Of a stretch of DNA of 8,554 nucleotides, positions 1 to 6,343 are shown one piece after another (the stretch's first letter is position 1; the number at the start of each line of letters is the position of its first letter). A program made the position numbers and the translations under genes. The notes below the pieces were generated by a model. The model saw nothing but the letters and a program-made list of their open reading frames with translations, did not search any database and was not told the DNA's origin. The stretch is from NCBI GenBank assembly GCA_020056125.1, contig JAGVIJ010000001.1, positions 1-8,554 on the forward strand, given 5' to 3'. The stretch comes from a bacterium (GTDB lineage Bacteria; Patescibacteriota; Patescibacteriia; 2-12-FULL-60-25).

Positions 1-59
1 ACATCTCGGTGCGGTTAGGACTTAGGTCTGAAAGCCCCAAGACTTTACCCCCGAGATGT
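1..59. repeat. Long hairpin at the window edge
   Basis: Bases 1-9 (ACATCTCGG) are the exact reverse complement of bases 51-59. Inside this closing stem a second short helix is possible (AGGTCT with AGACTT). The right arm is followed by a T-rich but interrupted stretch, TGTTTTGCTT. It may be a weak terminator of a gene lying to the left, or the 3' part of a structured RNA. The left boundary is cut by the window, so the choice cannot be made here. Confidence 0.4.
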
Positions 60-107
60 TGTTTTGCTTAGGTGTTGCACTTTGAAGTTGAATTCAAGAG
101 TCGTTGG

Positions 108-136
108 TTGACATGGCCGTCAATTCATGATATTTG
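108..136 (+). promoter_or_regulatory. Sigma70-like promoter for the 199-residue protein gene
   Basis: A perfect -35 box TTGACA (108-113) is followed by a 17-nt spacer and TATTTG (131-136) as a weak -10. The predicted transcript starts near 143, leaving a leader of roughly 115 nt before the ATG at 257. The same layout of -35 box, 17-nt spacer and TAT-starting -10 recurs three more times in the window, which raises confidence despite the poor -10. Confidence 0.5.
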
Positions 137-142
137 AATCAC

Positions 143-256
143 ATCGTTCCAAACGGAGCGGATCGGCTGTGCGGAACACAGAAAACTCCCAAACCTCCGT
201 ATTTCCGTCGCGGTTTCCCAAGACGGATCAAAGCGGGGCGTGCAGGAGCCCGTACC
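143..256 (+). promoter_or_regulatory. Structured 5' leader of the 199-residue protein gene
   Basis: The leader between the predicted start site and the ATG holds two hairpins: CTGTG (167-171) with CACAG (177-181), and TCCGTC (204-209) with GACGGA (222-227). A ribosome binding site AGGAG lies at 244-248, 8 nt before the ATG. The leader is long compared with the almost absent leaders of the core genes. Whether the hairpins regulate anything is unknown; I match them to no riboswitch class. Confidence 0.3.
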
Positions 257-856
257 ATGACAACGGAACCCAAGGAAGTGACCAAGAGCCAAATCGGCCG
301 CATCGTGCAATTGCTAGTCTCGGGCAAGGTGCTTCACGCTGATGCGCAGAGGTTTATCGATAGGTATTCGAAGAAGGCCAAGGTAGCGCTCGGCAAGGAC
401 GAGTACCTCGTGCCCGTGGGCTACGACATGCCGCGGGACAAGGCGACGCTCGAGGCTGAGTTCTCGAAGGGCGGCGTCTCGGATCTGTTCTACGGCGGCT
501 ACGAGTGGCAGAACCACTCGTCGTGCGCCGGGATCGACCAGACGCCGGGGTCGCCAAAGGCGACCGTCATGCTCGTCAAGCAATTCGGTCGCGCCATGAC
601 GAGCGAAGCCGCCATCGCCGAGATGGACAGGTTGGGCTACCGCCCAGCCACCCACCTCGAGGCCTACGCGTTCGCCAAGGCCAACCCGGATCTGCAGAGC
701 CAGTTCTGGATCGTGGCTCTGGGCTCGTCCGCGGTGCGCGGTGGGGGCCGTTACGTCGCGATGCTGCGTGGTGCTTCCGGCGGGCGCCTCCTCGGCGCCT
801 ACTGGTTCGACCGCGTCTGGAACGGCCTCTATCGGTTCCTCGCCGTCCGCAAGTAG
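257..856 (+). CDS. Uncharacterised 199-residue protein of a Parcubacteria-type family
   Basis: This gene encodes a soluble 199-residue protein of unknown function, with no signal peptide or membrane segment visible. The ATG at 257 is chosen because AGGAG lies 8 nt upstream; the frame is open back to a TTG at 134, but that codon sits in the predicted -10 box. The N-terminus has a helical stretch (VTKSQIGRIVQLLVSGKV, about residues 8-25). The middle is Gly/Asp/Tyr-rich. The C-terminal third carries GYRPAT, then IVALGSS, then an aromatic-rich end, YWFDRVWNGLYRFLAVRK. I recall this C-terminal pattern from a multi-copy family of hypothetical proteins in Parcubacteria genomes, with a variable middle between GYRPAT and the RFxAVRK end. 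The pattern faintly resembles C-type-lectin-like or formylglycine-enzyme-like folds (RPT..E near the start, Trp and Arg near the end), but that is a guess. One 60-base row counted by hand (661-720) is 63% GC, against 45% for a tyrS row. Confidence 0.75.
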   Translation: MTTEPKEVTKSQIGRIVQLLVSGKVLHADAQRFIDRYSKKAKVALGKDEYLVPVGYDMPRDKATLEAEFSKGGVSDLFYGGYEWQNHSSCAGIDQTPGSPKATVMLVKQFGRAMTSEAAIAEMDRLGYRPATHLEAYAFAKANPDLQSQFWIVALGSSAVRGGGRYVAMLRGASGGRLLGAYWFDRVWNGLYRFLAVRK

Positions 857-861
857 CCCCT

Positions 862-910
862 GTGTCCTTGGTTTCTTGGCTCTTAAAACGGCACTTGAAA
901 CCTAGGACAC
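862..910. repeat. Long inverted repeat just after the 199-residue protein gene
   Basis: Bases 862-875 and 897-910 form a 14-bp stem with a single T-T mismatch and a 21-nt loop, starting 5 nt after the stop codon. No T-run follows, so it is not a classical terminator. It could protect the mRNA 3' end, or be the edge of a mobile or duplicated unit that travels with this gene family. Confidence 0.6.
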
Positions 911-913
911 TCG

Positions 914-941
914 GCCCTCCTACGCTAAAGCTTCGGTGGGC
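914..941. repeat. Imperfect GC-rich palindrome with AAGCTT core
   Basis: GCCCTCC (914-920) pairs with GGTGGGC (935-941) with one mismatch, around a centre CGCTAAAGCTTCGG. I recall similar CGCTAAAGCTTCGG-cored palindromes scattered through Patescibacteria genomes. The attribution is from memory and was not checked here. Confidence 0.4.
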
Positions 942-950
942 GGGCTCTCC

Positions 951-990
951 GACCCCCACGCCTATCTAATAGGTGCGGGGGTCGTTTTTT
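951..990 (+). terminator. Rho-independent terminator
   Basis: A GC-rich stem runs from GACCCCC (951-957) to GGGGGTC (977-983), extended inward by CCTA/TAGG pairing with one mismatch and one wobble. It is followed by six T (985-990) and more T-rich sequence. It most simply ends the transcript from the promoter at 108. It also lies only 43 nt before the tyrS ATG, so an attenuator role in a tyrS leader cannot be excluded. Confidence 0.8.
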
Positions 991-1032
991 ATTTTGCTAT
1001 TTTACGCCGTTTTCGATACGATACTAGAATCT

Positions 1033-2244
1033 ATGGAGAAAAAAATCAGAGCCGCGGCCGATTTAGCTGCTATCAAGGCATTTCTCACCCGCGGGGTGGA
1101 GAATGTTTATCCTTCAGCTGAAGCGCTGGAAAAGAAACTGCTGTCCGGCGACAAGCTGACGATTTATTTGGGCGTTGATCCAACGGGTCCGGATTTGCAT
1201 TTGGGTCATGCTATTCCCATGCGCAAGCTGGCTGAACTGCAAAAACTGGGACACAAAATAATTTTACTCATCGGCGATTTTACAGCCATGATTGGCGATC
1301 CCACAGATAAGGCGGCGGTGCGTCAACCGCTGACTCGCGCTCAAGTTTTAGCCAACTGTAAAAGCTACAAAGAACAGGCGTCTAAAATTTTGGATTTTGG
1401 CGGAAAGAATCCGGTGGAGATGAAGTTCAATAGCGCATGGCTGGCGAAAATGAAGTTCGCGGATATTTTGGAATTAACCTCGCACTTCACTGTCCAACAG
1501 ATGGTTCAGCGCGACATGTTCAAGCGCCGCGTGGAAGAGGACAAGCCCATTGCCATCACAGAGTTTTTGTATCCGCTTATGCAGGCTTATGACTCCGTGG
1601 TTATGGATGTGGATCTGGAAGTGGGCGGCAATGATCAAACTTTCAATATGCTGGCTGGCCGCGATCTCATGAAGATTTTGAAGAACAAAGAAAAGTTCGT
1701 GGTGACCAGTAAATTGCTGACTGATCCCACGGGCAAAAAAATGGGTAAGACCGAGGGTAACATGATTACTTTGGGGGATAGCCCGGAGGATATGTATGGC
1801 AAAGTTATGAGCTGGTCAGATGATATGATCGCATCTGGGTTCGAATTACTGACGGATGTGCCCATAAAAGAAGTTGAGGAGATGGTTCACACCATGGAAC
1901 AAGGGGAGAATCCCATGACGTTTAAGCGTCAGTTGGCTAAAAAAATAGTTTCGAGCTTGATTTCCTTGAAGGCGGGGAAAGATGCGGAAGCTAATTTTAC
2001 CAATGTGCATCAAAAACATGAGCAGCCGGAAGAGATGCCGGAATTTAAAATGCAAAATTCAAAATTAAAAATCGTGGATGCTTTGGTCGAGTCCGGATTA
2101 GTCCAATCAAAAACCGATGCGCGGCGGCAGATTGAACAGGGCGGAGTAAAAGTTGATGGGGAAGTGGTAAGGGATGTAGGCGCCACGGTCAAAGCGCCGG
2201 CTGTGCTGCAAAAGGGCAAGCGGCATTTTGTGAAATTAATTTAA
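1033..2244 (+). CDS. tyrS: Tyrosyl-tRNA synthetase
   Basis: This is a class I aminoacyl-tRNA synthetase that activates tyrosine with ATP and charges tRNA-Tyr in the cytoplasm. The 403-residue length is typical of a bacterial TyrS. The HIGH motif is HLGH at 56-59, after YLGVDPTGPDL. The KMSKS motif is KMGKT at 236-240, within TDPTGKKMGKTEGN. The tyrosine-pocket region includes QAYDSVVMDVDLEVGGNDQ (184-202). A C-terminal S4 RNA-binding domain spans about 346-403 (SGLVQSKTDARRQIEQGGVKV). The ATG at 1033 is chosen; an in-frame GTG at 973 lies inside the terminator hairpin. No Shine-Dalgarno sequence precedes the ATG. A weak -10-like GATACT at 1020-1025 would start transcription almost at the ATG, so the message may be nearly leaderless. 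argS follows after 5 nt. An A-rich insert precedes the S4 domain. Confidence 0.97.
   Translation: MEKKIRAAADLAAIKAFLTRGVENVYPSAEALEKKLLSGDKLTIYLGVDPTGPDLHLGHAIPMRKLAELQKLGHKIILLIGDFTAMIGDPTDKAAVRQPLTRAQVLANCKSYKEQASKILDFGGKNPVEMKFNSAWLAKMKFADILELTSHFTVQQMVQRDMFKRRVEEDKPIAITEFLYPLMQAYDSVVMDVDLEVGGNDQTFNMLAGRDLMKILKNKEKFVVTSKLLTDPTGKKMGKTEGNMITLGDSPEDMYGKVMSWSDDMIASGFELLTDVPIKEVEEMVHTMEQGENPMTFKRQLAKKIVSSLISLKAGKDAEANFTNVHQKHEQPEEMPEFKMQNSKLKIVDALVESGLVQSKTDARRQIEQGGVKVDGEVVRDVGATVKAPAVLQKGKRHFVKLI
2042..2072 (+). repeat. A-rich in-frame insert in the tyrS linker
   Basis: This stretch is almost all A and T, built of AAAAT and CAAAATT units, and is read as FKMQNSKLKI (about residues 338-347) between the catalytic part and the S4 domain. 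I recall similar AAAATGCAAAATTC-type runs as repeats in Patescibacteria. Here it appears tolerated because it falls in an interdomain linker. Confidence 0.35.
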
Positions 2245-2249
2245 ACGCG

Positions 2250-4034
2250 ATGCATTTGTGGAATAAAATTTTAAAAGATTTGGCCACCACGGTTTCAAAA
2301 GCCGCGGGGGTTAAGATTGAGGCGCAAGATTTCACAACGCCGCCTGATACGAGCTTGGGCGATATTGCTTTGGGTTGTTTTAAGCTGGCCAAGGAGTTGA
2401 AAAAAAATCCGGCAGATATTGCCAAGGATTTAGCCGCCAAAATAAAAATCAGTCCGGTGATTGAAAAAGCCGCGGCCGCAGGTCCGTATTTGAATCTTAC
2501 TCTTAGCGCTCATCAGTTGGTTGATTCAGTGGTTTGCGATGTTGAAAAACAAAAAGAAAAATACGGGTTACAGGTTTCGGGTGCCAAGCGTCAGCTGATG
2601 TTTGAATACGCTCAACCCAATACGCATAAAGAAATTCACGTGGGTCATTTGCGCAATTTGTTGATTGGTTCAGCGCTGGTTCGTATTTTGAAAATGACCG
2701 GTTGGCAGGTGATTGCGGCCAGTTATCACGGCGACATCGGAGCGCATGTGGCCAAGTGTTTGTGGCATATGGCGACGCGTAGGGGCGTGGTTTCCTCGCC
2801 CGAAGAGCTGACGCCTCAAGCTGTGCAGAAGATTTTGAAGAGCGTTAAGACAACTCAAAAAAACGGCCGCTACTTGGGCCAGTTGTATGCTGAGGCCTCA
2901 AAGTTGTTAGAAGAAAAACCAGAACTCAAATCTCAAGTCGAAGCGGTACAGCAAAAGTTGGAAGCCGGGGATAAGGCGTGGGCCAAGCTTTGGGCTGAAA
3001 CCAGAAAGTGGTCGCTTAAGGAAATGGCGGAGATTTTTAAAGAGTTGGATGTAAAAATTGATCGGCGGTATTTGGAAAGCGAATTGGTGCTAGCCGGGCA
3101 AAACATGGTGGATGAACTTTTGAAAAAGAAAATTGCCAAACACAGCGAGGGCGCCATCATCGTTGATTTAGAGGAAAAAAAGTTAGGCGTGTTTTTGATT
3201 CGCCGCTCGGATGGCACAGCGCTCTATGCCACCAAAGATTTGGCCTTGGCGCGGCTTAAACAAAAAGAATATCCCAAGGTGAAGCGCAGTTTGCTCTTGG
3301 TGGATCGGCGGCAGGAATTATATTTTAAACAACTATTCGAAACTTTACGCCGCTTGGGTTTTAAACATCAGATGGAATATGCGGGCTATGAATTTGTAAC
3401 ACTCAAGACCGGCGCCATGGCTAGCCGCGAGGGCAATGTGGTGACATGGCAGAGTTTTCGCGACGAAGTTTTGGCGCGGGCCGCGAGTGAAACGAAAAAA
3501 CGCCACTCCGAATGGAGCAAGAAAAAAATTGAAGAGATCAGCCGGCAGATAGCGCTGGGCGCAATTAAGTTCGGCATGTTGAAACAAGATAATGATAAAA
3601 TTTTGATGTTTGATTTGGAACAGGCCTTGGCATTTGAAGGCGACACGGGTCCGTATATTCAATACGCCGCGGCGCGTTTGAATTCCATCCTGCGCAAAGC
3701 CGGAAAATCATCTAATCGTGGGGCCGTCCTGCCTTGCCGGCAGGCAGGACGGCGTACGCCCGAACAATGCCAACCTGAAGAAAAACGTTTGGCGCTTGTC
3801 ATGGCAAAATTCCCTCAGATGGTGGAACAAGCGGCTTTGGAGTTCAGGCCTGCGCTGATTGCTCGTTGGTGTTTGGAAATGGCCAACCGTTCCAATGAGT
3901 TTTATCACGAAGTGAAAGTATTGGAATCCGAGCCAGATATGCGACAGGCGCGATTACGTTTGGCTGCCAGCGCTAAAATGGTTTTGGGTTTAGGTTTAAA
4001 TTTATTAGGCATCACCGTGCCTCAAGAAATGTAA
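2250..4034 (+). CDS. argS: Arginyl-tRNA synthetase
   Basis: This class I synthetase charges tRNA-Arg with arginine and normally needs the tRNA bound for activation. It has 594 residues, a normal length. An N-terminal additional domain covers about 1-85. The HIGH motif is HVGH at 130-133, within AQPNTHKEIHVGHLRNLLIG. ASYHGDIGAHVAKC (157-170) is the conserved DxG-type region. DGTALYATKDLALA (321-334) is strongly conserved in ArgS. The KMSKS equivalent is degenerate, MASREGNVV at 390-398. GPYIQYAAARLNSILRKA (467-484) opens the helical DALR anticodon-binding domain, which runs to the C-terminus. A palindromic element encoding AVLPCRQAGR (492-501) interrupts a loop of that domain in frame. The start lies 5 nt after the tyrS stop with no clear ribosome binding site, so translation probably depends on ribosomes finishing tyrS. 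The stop overlaps the next start. Confidence 0.97.
   Translation: MHLWNKILKDLATTVSKAAGVKIEAQDFTTPPDTSLGDIALGCFKLAKELKKNPADIAKDLAAKIKISPVIEKAAAAGPYLNLTLSAHQLVDSVVCDVEKQKEKYGLQVSGAKRQLMFEYAQPNTHKEIHVGHLRNLLIGSALVRILKMTGWQVIAASYHGDIGAHVAKCLWHMATRRGVVSSPEELTPQAVQKILKSVKTTQKNGRYLGQLYAEASKLLEEKPELKSQVEAVQQKLEAGDKAWAKLWAETRKWSLKEMAEIFKELDVKIDRRYLESELVLAGQNMVDELLKKKIAKHSEGAIIVDLEEKKLGVFLIRRSDGTALYATKDLALARLKQKEYPKVKRSLLLVDRRQELYFKQLFETLRRLGFKHQMEYAGYEFVTLKTGAMASREGNVVTWQSFRDEVLARAASETKKRHSEWSKKKIEEISRQIALGAIKFGMLKQDNDKILMFDLEQALAFEGDTGPYIQYAAARLNSILRKAGKSSNRGAVLPCRQAGRRTPEQCQPEEKRLALVMAKFPQMVEQAALEFRPALIARWCLEMANRSNEFYHEVKVLESEPDMRQARLRLAASAKMVLGLGLNLLGITVPQEM
3723..3753. repeat. In-frame palindromic repeat element inside argS
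   Basis: Bases 3723-3733 (GCCGTCCTGCC) plus TGCC (3735-3738) pair with GGCAGGCAGGACGGC (3739-3753), leaving only T3734 as a bulge. It reads through as AVLPCRQAGR without shifting frame. Its GGCAGG units and centre TGCCGGCA match a palindrome I recall as common in Parcubacteria. It sits between the first helix of the anticodon domain and the next helix, where ArgS proteins vary in length. Confidence 0.8.
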
Positions 4035-4741
4035 TGAAAAATAAAATTCTTTCTCCCGAGGAGTTAACCACCAATGCCATTGCCTTGATCGCCCATCAAC
4101 TGCGCAGCTCTTTGGGCGGAATCAGTTCAGCCTCGGATCTATTGTTGCAAGGGGATTACGGAAAGTTCTCGACGGGAGCCAAAGAGATGATTCAGATGAT
4201 TAAAATTCGGTCGGATCGCATGTTGTCTTTGGCTGAAACCTCAATCAACGCGGCGCGGCTGGAAAGCGGAGTATTTGATCTTAGGCCGGAAAATATTGAT
4301 TTGGCGCATGAGATAAAAATGATTTTGGCGGAGTTGGAACCATTGGCTGCGGAAAAAAAGATCAAACTCACGGCGCAGATCGTTTTGCCCAGTCGGGTAT
4401 TTGTGGATCGCGAAATTTTGCGCAACATGATTTTTAATTTGACGGACAATGCCATTAAATATACGGCGCGCGGCAAAGTGTCGGTGCTCTGCCGGATTGA
4501 AGGCGACCATTTAAAATTTGAAGTGGCGGATACGGGCGAAGGTTTAACGGCTGAAGAGAAAAAAATGTTGTTCCAGCGTTTTCATCGCGGCCGCGAGACC
4601 AAACATAAACACGATGGAGTGGGTCTGGGTTTGTACGTGGTGAAGAAAATGGCTGATGCGGCCAAGGCGCAAATCACGGTGCAGAGTCGAGGTAAAAATA
4701 AAGGCACGACTTTTCGCGTCTTGGTTCCGCTCAAAATTTGA
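4034..4741 (+). CDS. Soluble sensor histidine kinase without a sensing domain
   Basis: The protein is a cytoplasmic two-component histidine kinase, expected to autophosphorylate on His and pass the phosphate to a response regulator. With 235 residues it is nearly only the catalytic core. The HisKA H-box is ALIAHQLRSSL with the phospho-acceptor His21. The HATPase domain shows the N-box NLTDNAIKYT (135-144), G1 DTGEGL (166-171), F-box LFQRFHRG (179-186) and G2 GVGLGL (195-200), so all ATP-binding motifs are present. No transmembrane segment, PAS, GAF or HAMP domain precedes the H-box, so it may take its signal from a partner protein. Its ATG overlaps the argS TAA by one base (TAATG), which suggests translational coupling. 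No response regulator is in the window. Confidence 0.93.
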   Translation: MKNKILSPEELTTNAIALIAHQLRSSLGGISSASDLLLQGDYGKFSTGAKEMIQMIKIRSDRMLSLAETSINAARLESGVFDLRPENIDLAHEIKMILAELEPLAAEKKIKLTAQIVLPSRVFVDREILRNMIFNLTDNAIKYTARGKVSVLCRIEGDHLKFEVADTGEGLTAEEKKMLFQRFHRGRETKHKHDGVGLGLYVVKKMADAAKAQITVQSRGKNKGTTFRVLVPLKI

Positions 4742-4752
4742 AACGCAACAGG

Positions 4753-4782
4753 TTGACTAGTTGGAAACGCGAAAGGTAACGT
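4753..4782 (+). promoter_or_regulatory. Possible weak promoter before the bactofilin gene
   Basis: TTGACT (4753-4758) is a five-of-six match to the -35 box, followed after 18 nt by TAACGT (4777-4782), which matches the -10 poorly. It lies in the 57-nt gap between the kinase and bactofilin genes. It could separate the two halves of the block, but co-transcription is equally possible because no terminator is visible in the gap. Confidence 0.22.
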
Positions 4783-4798
4783 ACTCTCGTGAGATTTT

Positions 4799-5236
4799 AT
4801 GTTTAACAACAGACATCAAGACAATTTTCGCGACGGCTCGTCATCTGATCGATCCAAGGTGACCATTATTGCGCATGGCGTGAGAGTGGAAGGCAATTTT
4901 ACGAGTCAGGGCGATGTGTTGATTGAGGGCGATGTGGATGGCAATGTGGCGACCACGGGCATGTTGACCGTGGGGCCGCTGGCTAAACTTAAAGCTGATG
5001 TTAAGGCGGCCAAGGCCGTGATCGCCGGAACCATTGAGGGAAATTTGTTTATTGATGGGCATTTGGAAATTCAAGCCACGGCTCGGCTATTGGGAGATGT
5101 GACGTGCGAGACCGCGTCTTTGGGAACCGGCGCCACTTTAAATGGCAAGGTGATTATCGGCACCAAGGTGGCAACGCCGTCCGTGATTAAAGAAATTGAA
5201 AATCGGAGGACTAAGGAGCATAAAACCGAGGATTGA
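4799..5236 (+). CDS. Bactofilin (polymer-forming cytoskeletal protein)
   Basis: Bactofilins polymerise into filaments without nucleotide, often at the membrane, where they help to place cell-envelope enzymes and set cell shape. The 145-residue protein has a short, polar N-terminal tail (1-20, SSSDRSK). A core of repeating short beta strands with regularly spaced Gly and hydrophobic residues follows (about 21-122: VTIIAHGVRVEGNF, DVLIEGDVDGNV, AVIAGTIEGNLFIDG, ATLNGKVIIG), as expected for the right-handed beta-helix of this family. A charged C-terminal tail ends in RRTKEHKTED. No membrane-targeting hydrophobic N-terminus is obvious. The ATG at 4799 has only a weak GTGAG 5 nt upstream. Confidence 0.93.
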   Translation: MFNNRHQDNFRDGSSSDRSKVTIIAHGVRVEGNFTSQGDVLIEGDVDGNVATTGMLTVGPLAKLKADVKAAKAVIAGTIEGNLFIDGHLEIQATARLLGDVTCETASLGTGATLNGKVIIGTKVATPSVIKEIENRRTKEHKTED

Positions 5237-5267
5237 GGCGAAGTAAAAACCGATTCTCTTTTGTAAC

Positions 5268-6116
5268 ATGAACGTCCACTACGCTTATTTGTACGATGAT
5301 TTTTTGAATGATCATAAGTATGAACGCGAAATTGCGGCCGTGGAATCCAAGTTAAATACTTTTGATTTAGCCGGCCGGGTCAGCCGTTTGGTTTTATTTC
5401 GCGATCCCAAAGCTTTGTTGGAGAGTTTGGCTAAACAGCGGATCAATACGGTGGTGGTCGTGGGGAACGATGAGACCTTGTATAAAACCGTGGGTTTTAT
5501 GCCGGACTTAAATTTGACCGTGGGTTATATCCCAATTGAGAAGCCCTGGCGCGTGGCCGAGATGTTGAATATTCCGGTGGGTGCGCGCGCTTGCGACGTT
5601 TTGGCTGCCAGGTATGTTGAGTTGTTTGATATGGGAAAAATCGGGGAGCAATATTTTTTTTCCGAAGTGTTTATTCCGCATACGCGCGCCGGGTTGGAGG
5701 TGGAGGGGCGTTATCAAGTATCGCCGGCTCATGACGGCTCGCTTAGCATTAGAAATTTATGCAGCGCTCGAGAGGGGAGCGCAAGCGGTTTGGCGGATGC
5801 GAACGATGGTTTGTTGGAGGCGGTAATCGCGCCCGTAGAGGAAAAAAAGAGCCATTCATTATGGCGCCGGCAACGCGTCGCAGAGGCGGATACGCGCTTG
5901 TTGTTGTCTTATGGCACGATTGTTTCCGACGAAGTGATTGAGGTGCTGGCTGACGGCCGTCCGGTGCGCGGAAAAAAATTTGAAGTTGACGTGGCGGCTG
6001 ATAAATTAAGTTTTATTACGGGTCGCGGGCGCCAACTTGCGCCGGCTGATGAGAAATTGCCGAAAAAAGAAAAAAATGTTAACATCCGCCAGCGTCGGCG
6101 TTGGACGAGAGTGTAA
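5268..6116 (+). CDS. Diacylglycerol-kinase-like protein with degenerate GGDGT motif
   Basis: The 282-residue protein looks like the DAGK/YegS lipid-kinase superfamily, which phosphorylates diacylglycerol or related lipids with ATP. Residues 61-70 (TVVVVGNDET) occupy the place of the VVxGGDGT nucleotide loop. LNLTVGYIPIEKPWRVAEMLNIP (81-103) matches the LGIIPxGTxNDxAxxLGIP region. ARYVELFDMGKIGEQYFF (114-131) matches the segment leading into the second, beta-sandwich domain, and NDGLLEAVIAP (179-189) matches the DGxLxVxI strand there. The motif is GNDET rather than GGDGT, and the P-x-GT-x-N segment is also altered, so the protein may not be an active kinase or may use another substrate. It ends in a basic tail, RQRRRWTRV. 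A short palindrome is read as SAREGSAS in a loop. It starts 31 nt after the bactofilin gene without a good ribosome binding site. Confidence 0.65.
   Translation: MNVHYAYLYDDFLNDHKYEREIAAVESKLNTFDLAGRVSRLVLFRDPKALLESLAKQRINTVVVVGNDETLYKTVGFMPDLNLTVGYIPIEKPWRVAEMLNIPVGARACDVLAARYVELFDMGKIGEQYFFSEVFIPHTRAGLEVEGRYQVSPAHDGSLSIRNLCSAREGSASGLADANDGLLEAVIAPVEEKKSHSLWRRQRVAEADTRLLLSYGTIVSDEVIEVLADGRPVRGKKFEVDVAADKLSFITGRGRQLAPADEKLPKKEKNVNIRQRRRWTRV
5764..5782. repeat. In-frame palindrome in the DAGK-like gene
   Basis: GCGCTC (5764-5769) and GAGCGC (5777-5782) form a perfect 6-bp stem with a 7-nt loop. It is read as SAREGSAS between two beta strands of the second domain (IRNLC before, DANDGLLEAVIAP after). 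It may be a second kind of mobile palindromic element tolerated in a loop, like the one in argS. Confidence 0.4.
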
Positions 6117-6153
6117 AAAATTCGTAGCCCATAATCAGTTGTCCATTTTTGAC

Positions 6154-6240
6154 GGGCGAGTGGCGAAATTGGTAGACGCACCAGCTTGAGGTGCTGACGG
6201 TCGCAAGATCATGAGAGTTCAAATCTCTCCTCGCCCACCA
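6154..6240 (+). tRNA. tRNA-Leu (anticodon GAG)
   Basis: The acceptor stem GGGCGAG (6154-6160) pairs with CTCGCCC (6230-6236), followed by discriminator A and an encoded CCA (6238-6240). The anticodon loop TTGAGGT (6186-6192) carries GAG at 6188-6190, reading CUU/CUC codons. The anticodon stem has four clean pairs (CAGC/GCTG) and a C-A mismatch at its outer end. A long class II variable arm (GGTC, loop GCAA, GATC) confirms Leu. The T arm is GAGAG-TTCAAAT-CTCTC (6213-6229). It lies 37 nt after the DAGK-like gene. CATAAT at 6130-6135 could be a -10 box, but no -35 box matches. It marks the border between the core block and the accessory units. Confidence 0.97.
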
Positions 6241-6261
6241 AAAATTGATAACGCGCACTGA

Positions 6262-6290
6262 TTGACAGAATCTTAAGGTGATGTTATTTT
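6262..6290 (+). promoter_or_regulatory. Strong sigma70-like promoter for the 64-residue protein
   Basis: A perfect TTGACA (6262-6267), an exact 17-nt spacer and TATTTT (6285-6290) lie just after the tRNA. The predicted transcription start near 6297 leaves a leader of about 47 nt before the GTG at 6344. Confidence 0.7.
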
Positions 6291-6343
6291 TTGCGCTTCT
6301 TAGTAATCCAATTAATTATCCAAACCGCTCGCAGGAGGAACTA

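Noticed and set aside
134..256. TTG start extending the first protein by 41 residues
   Set aside because: It sits in the predicted -10 box, while the ATG at 257 has a good ribosome binding site.
973..1032. GTG start extending TyrS by 20 residues
   Set aside because: The codon lies in the right arm of the terminator hairpin, the added residues are hydrophobic and atypical for TyrS, and the ATG at 1033 gives a normal N-terminus.
856..1032. T-box riboswitch before tyrS
   Set aside because: There is a terminator hairpin, but no recognisable T-box sequence or specifier stem.
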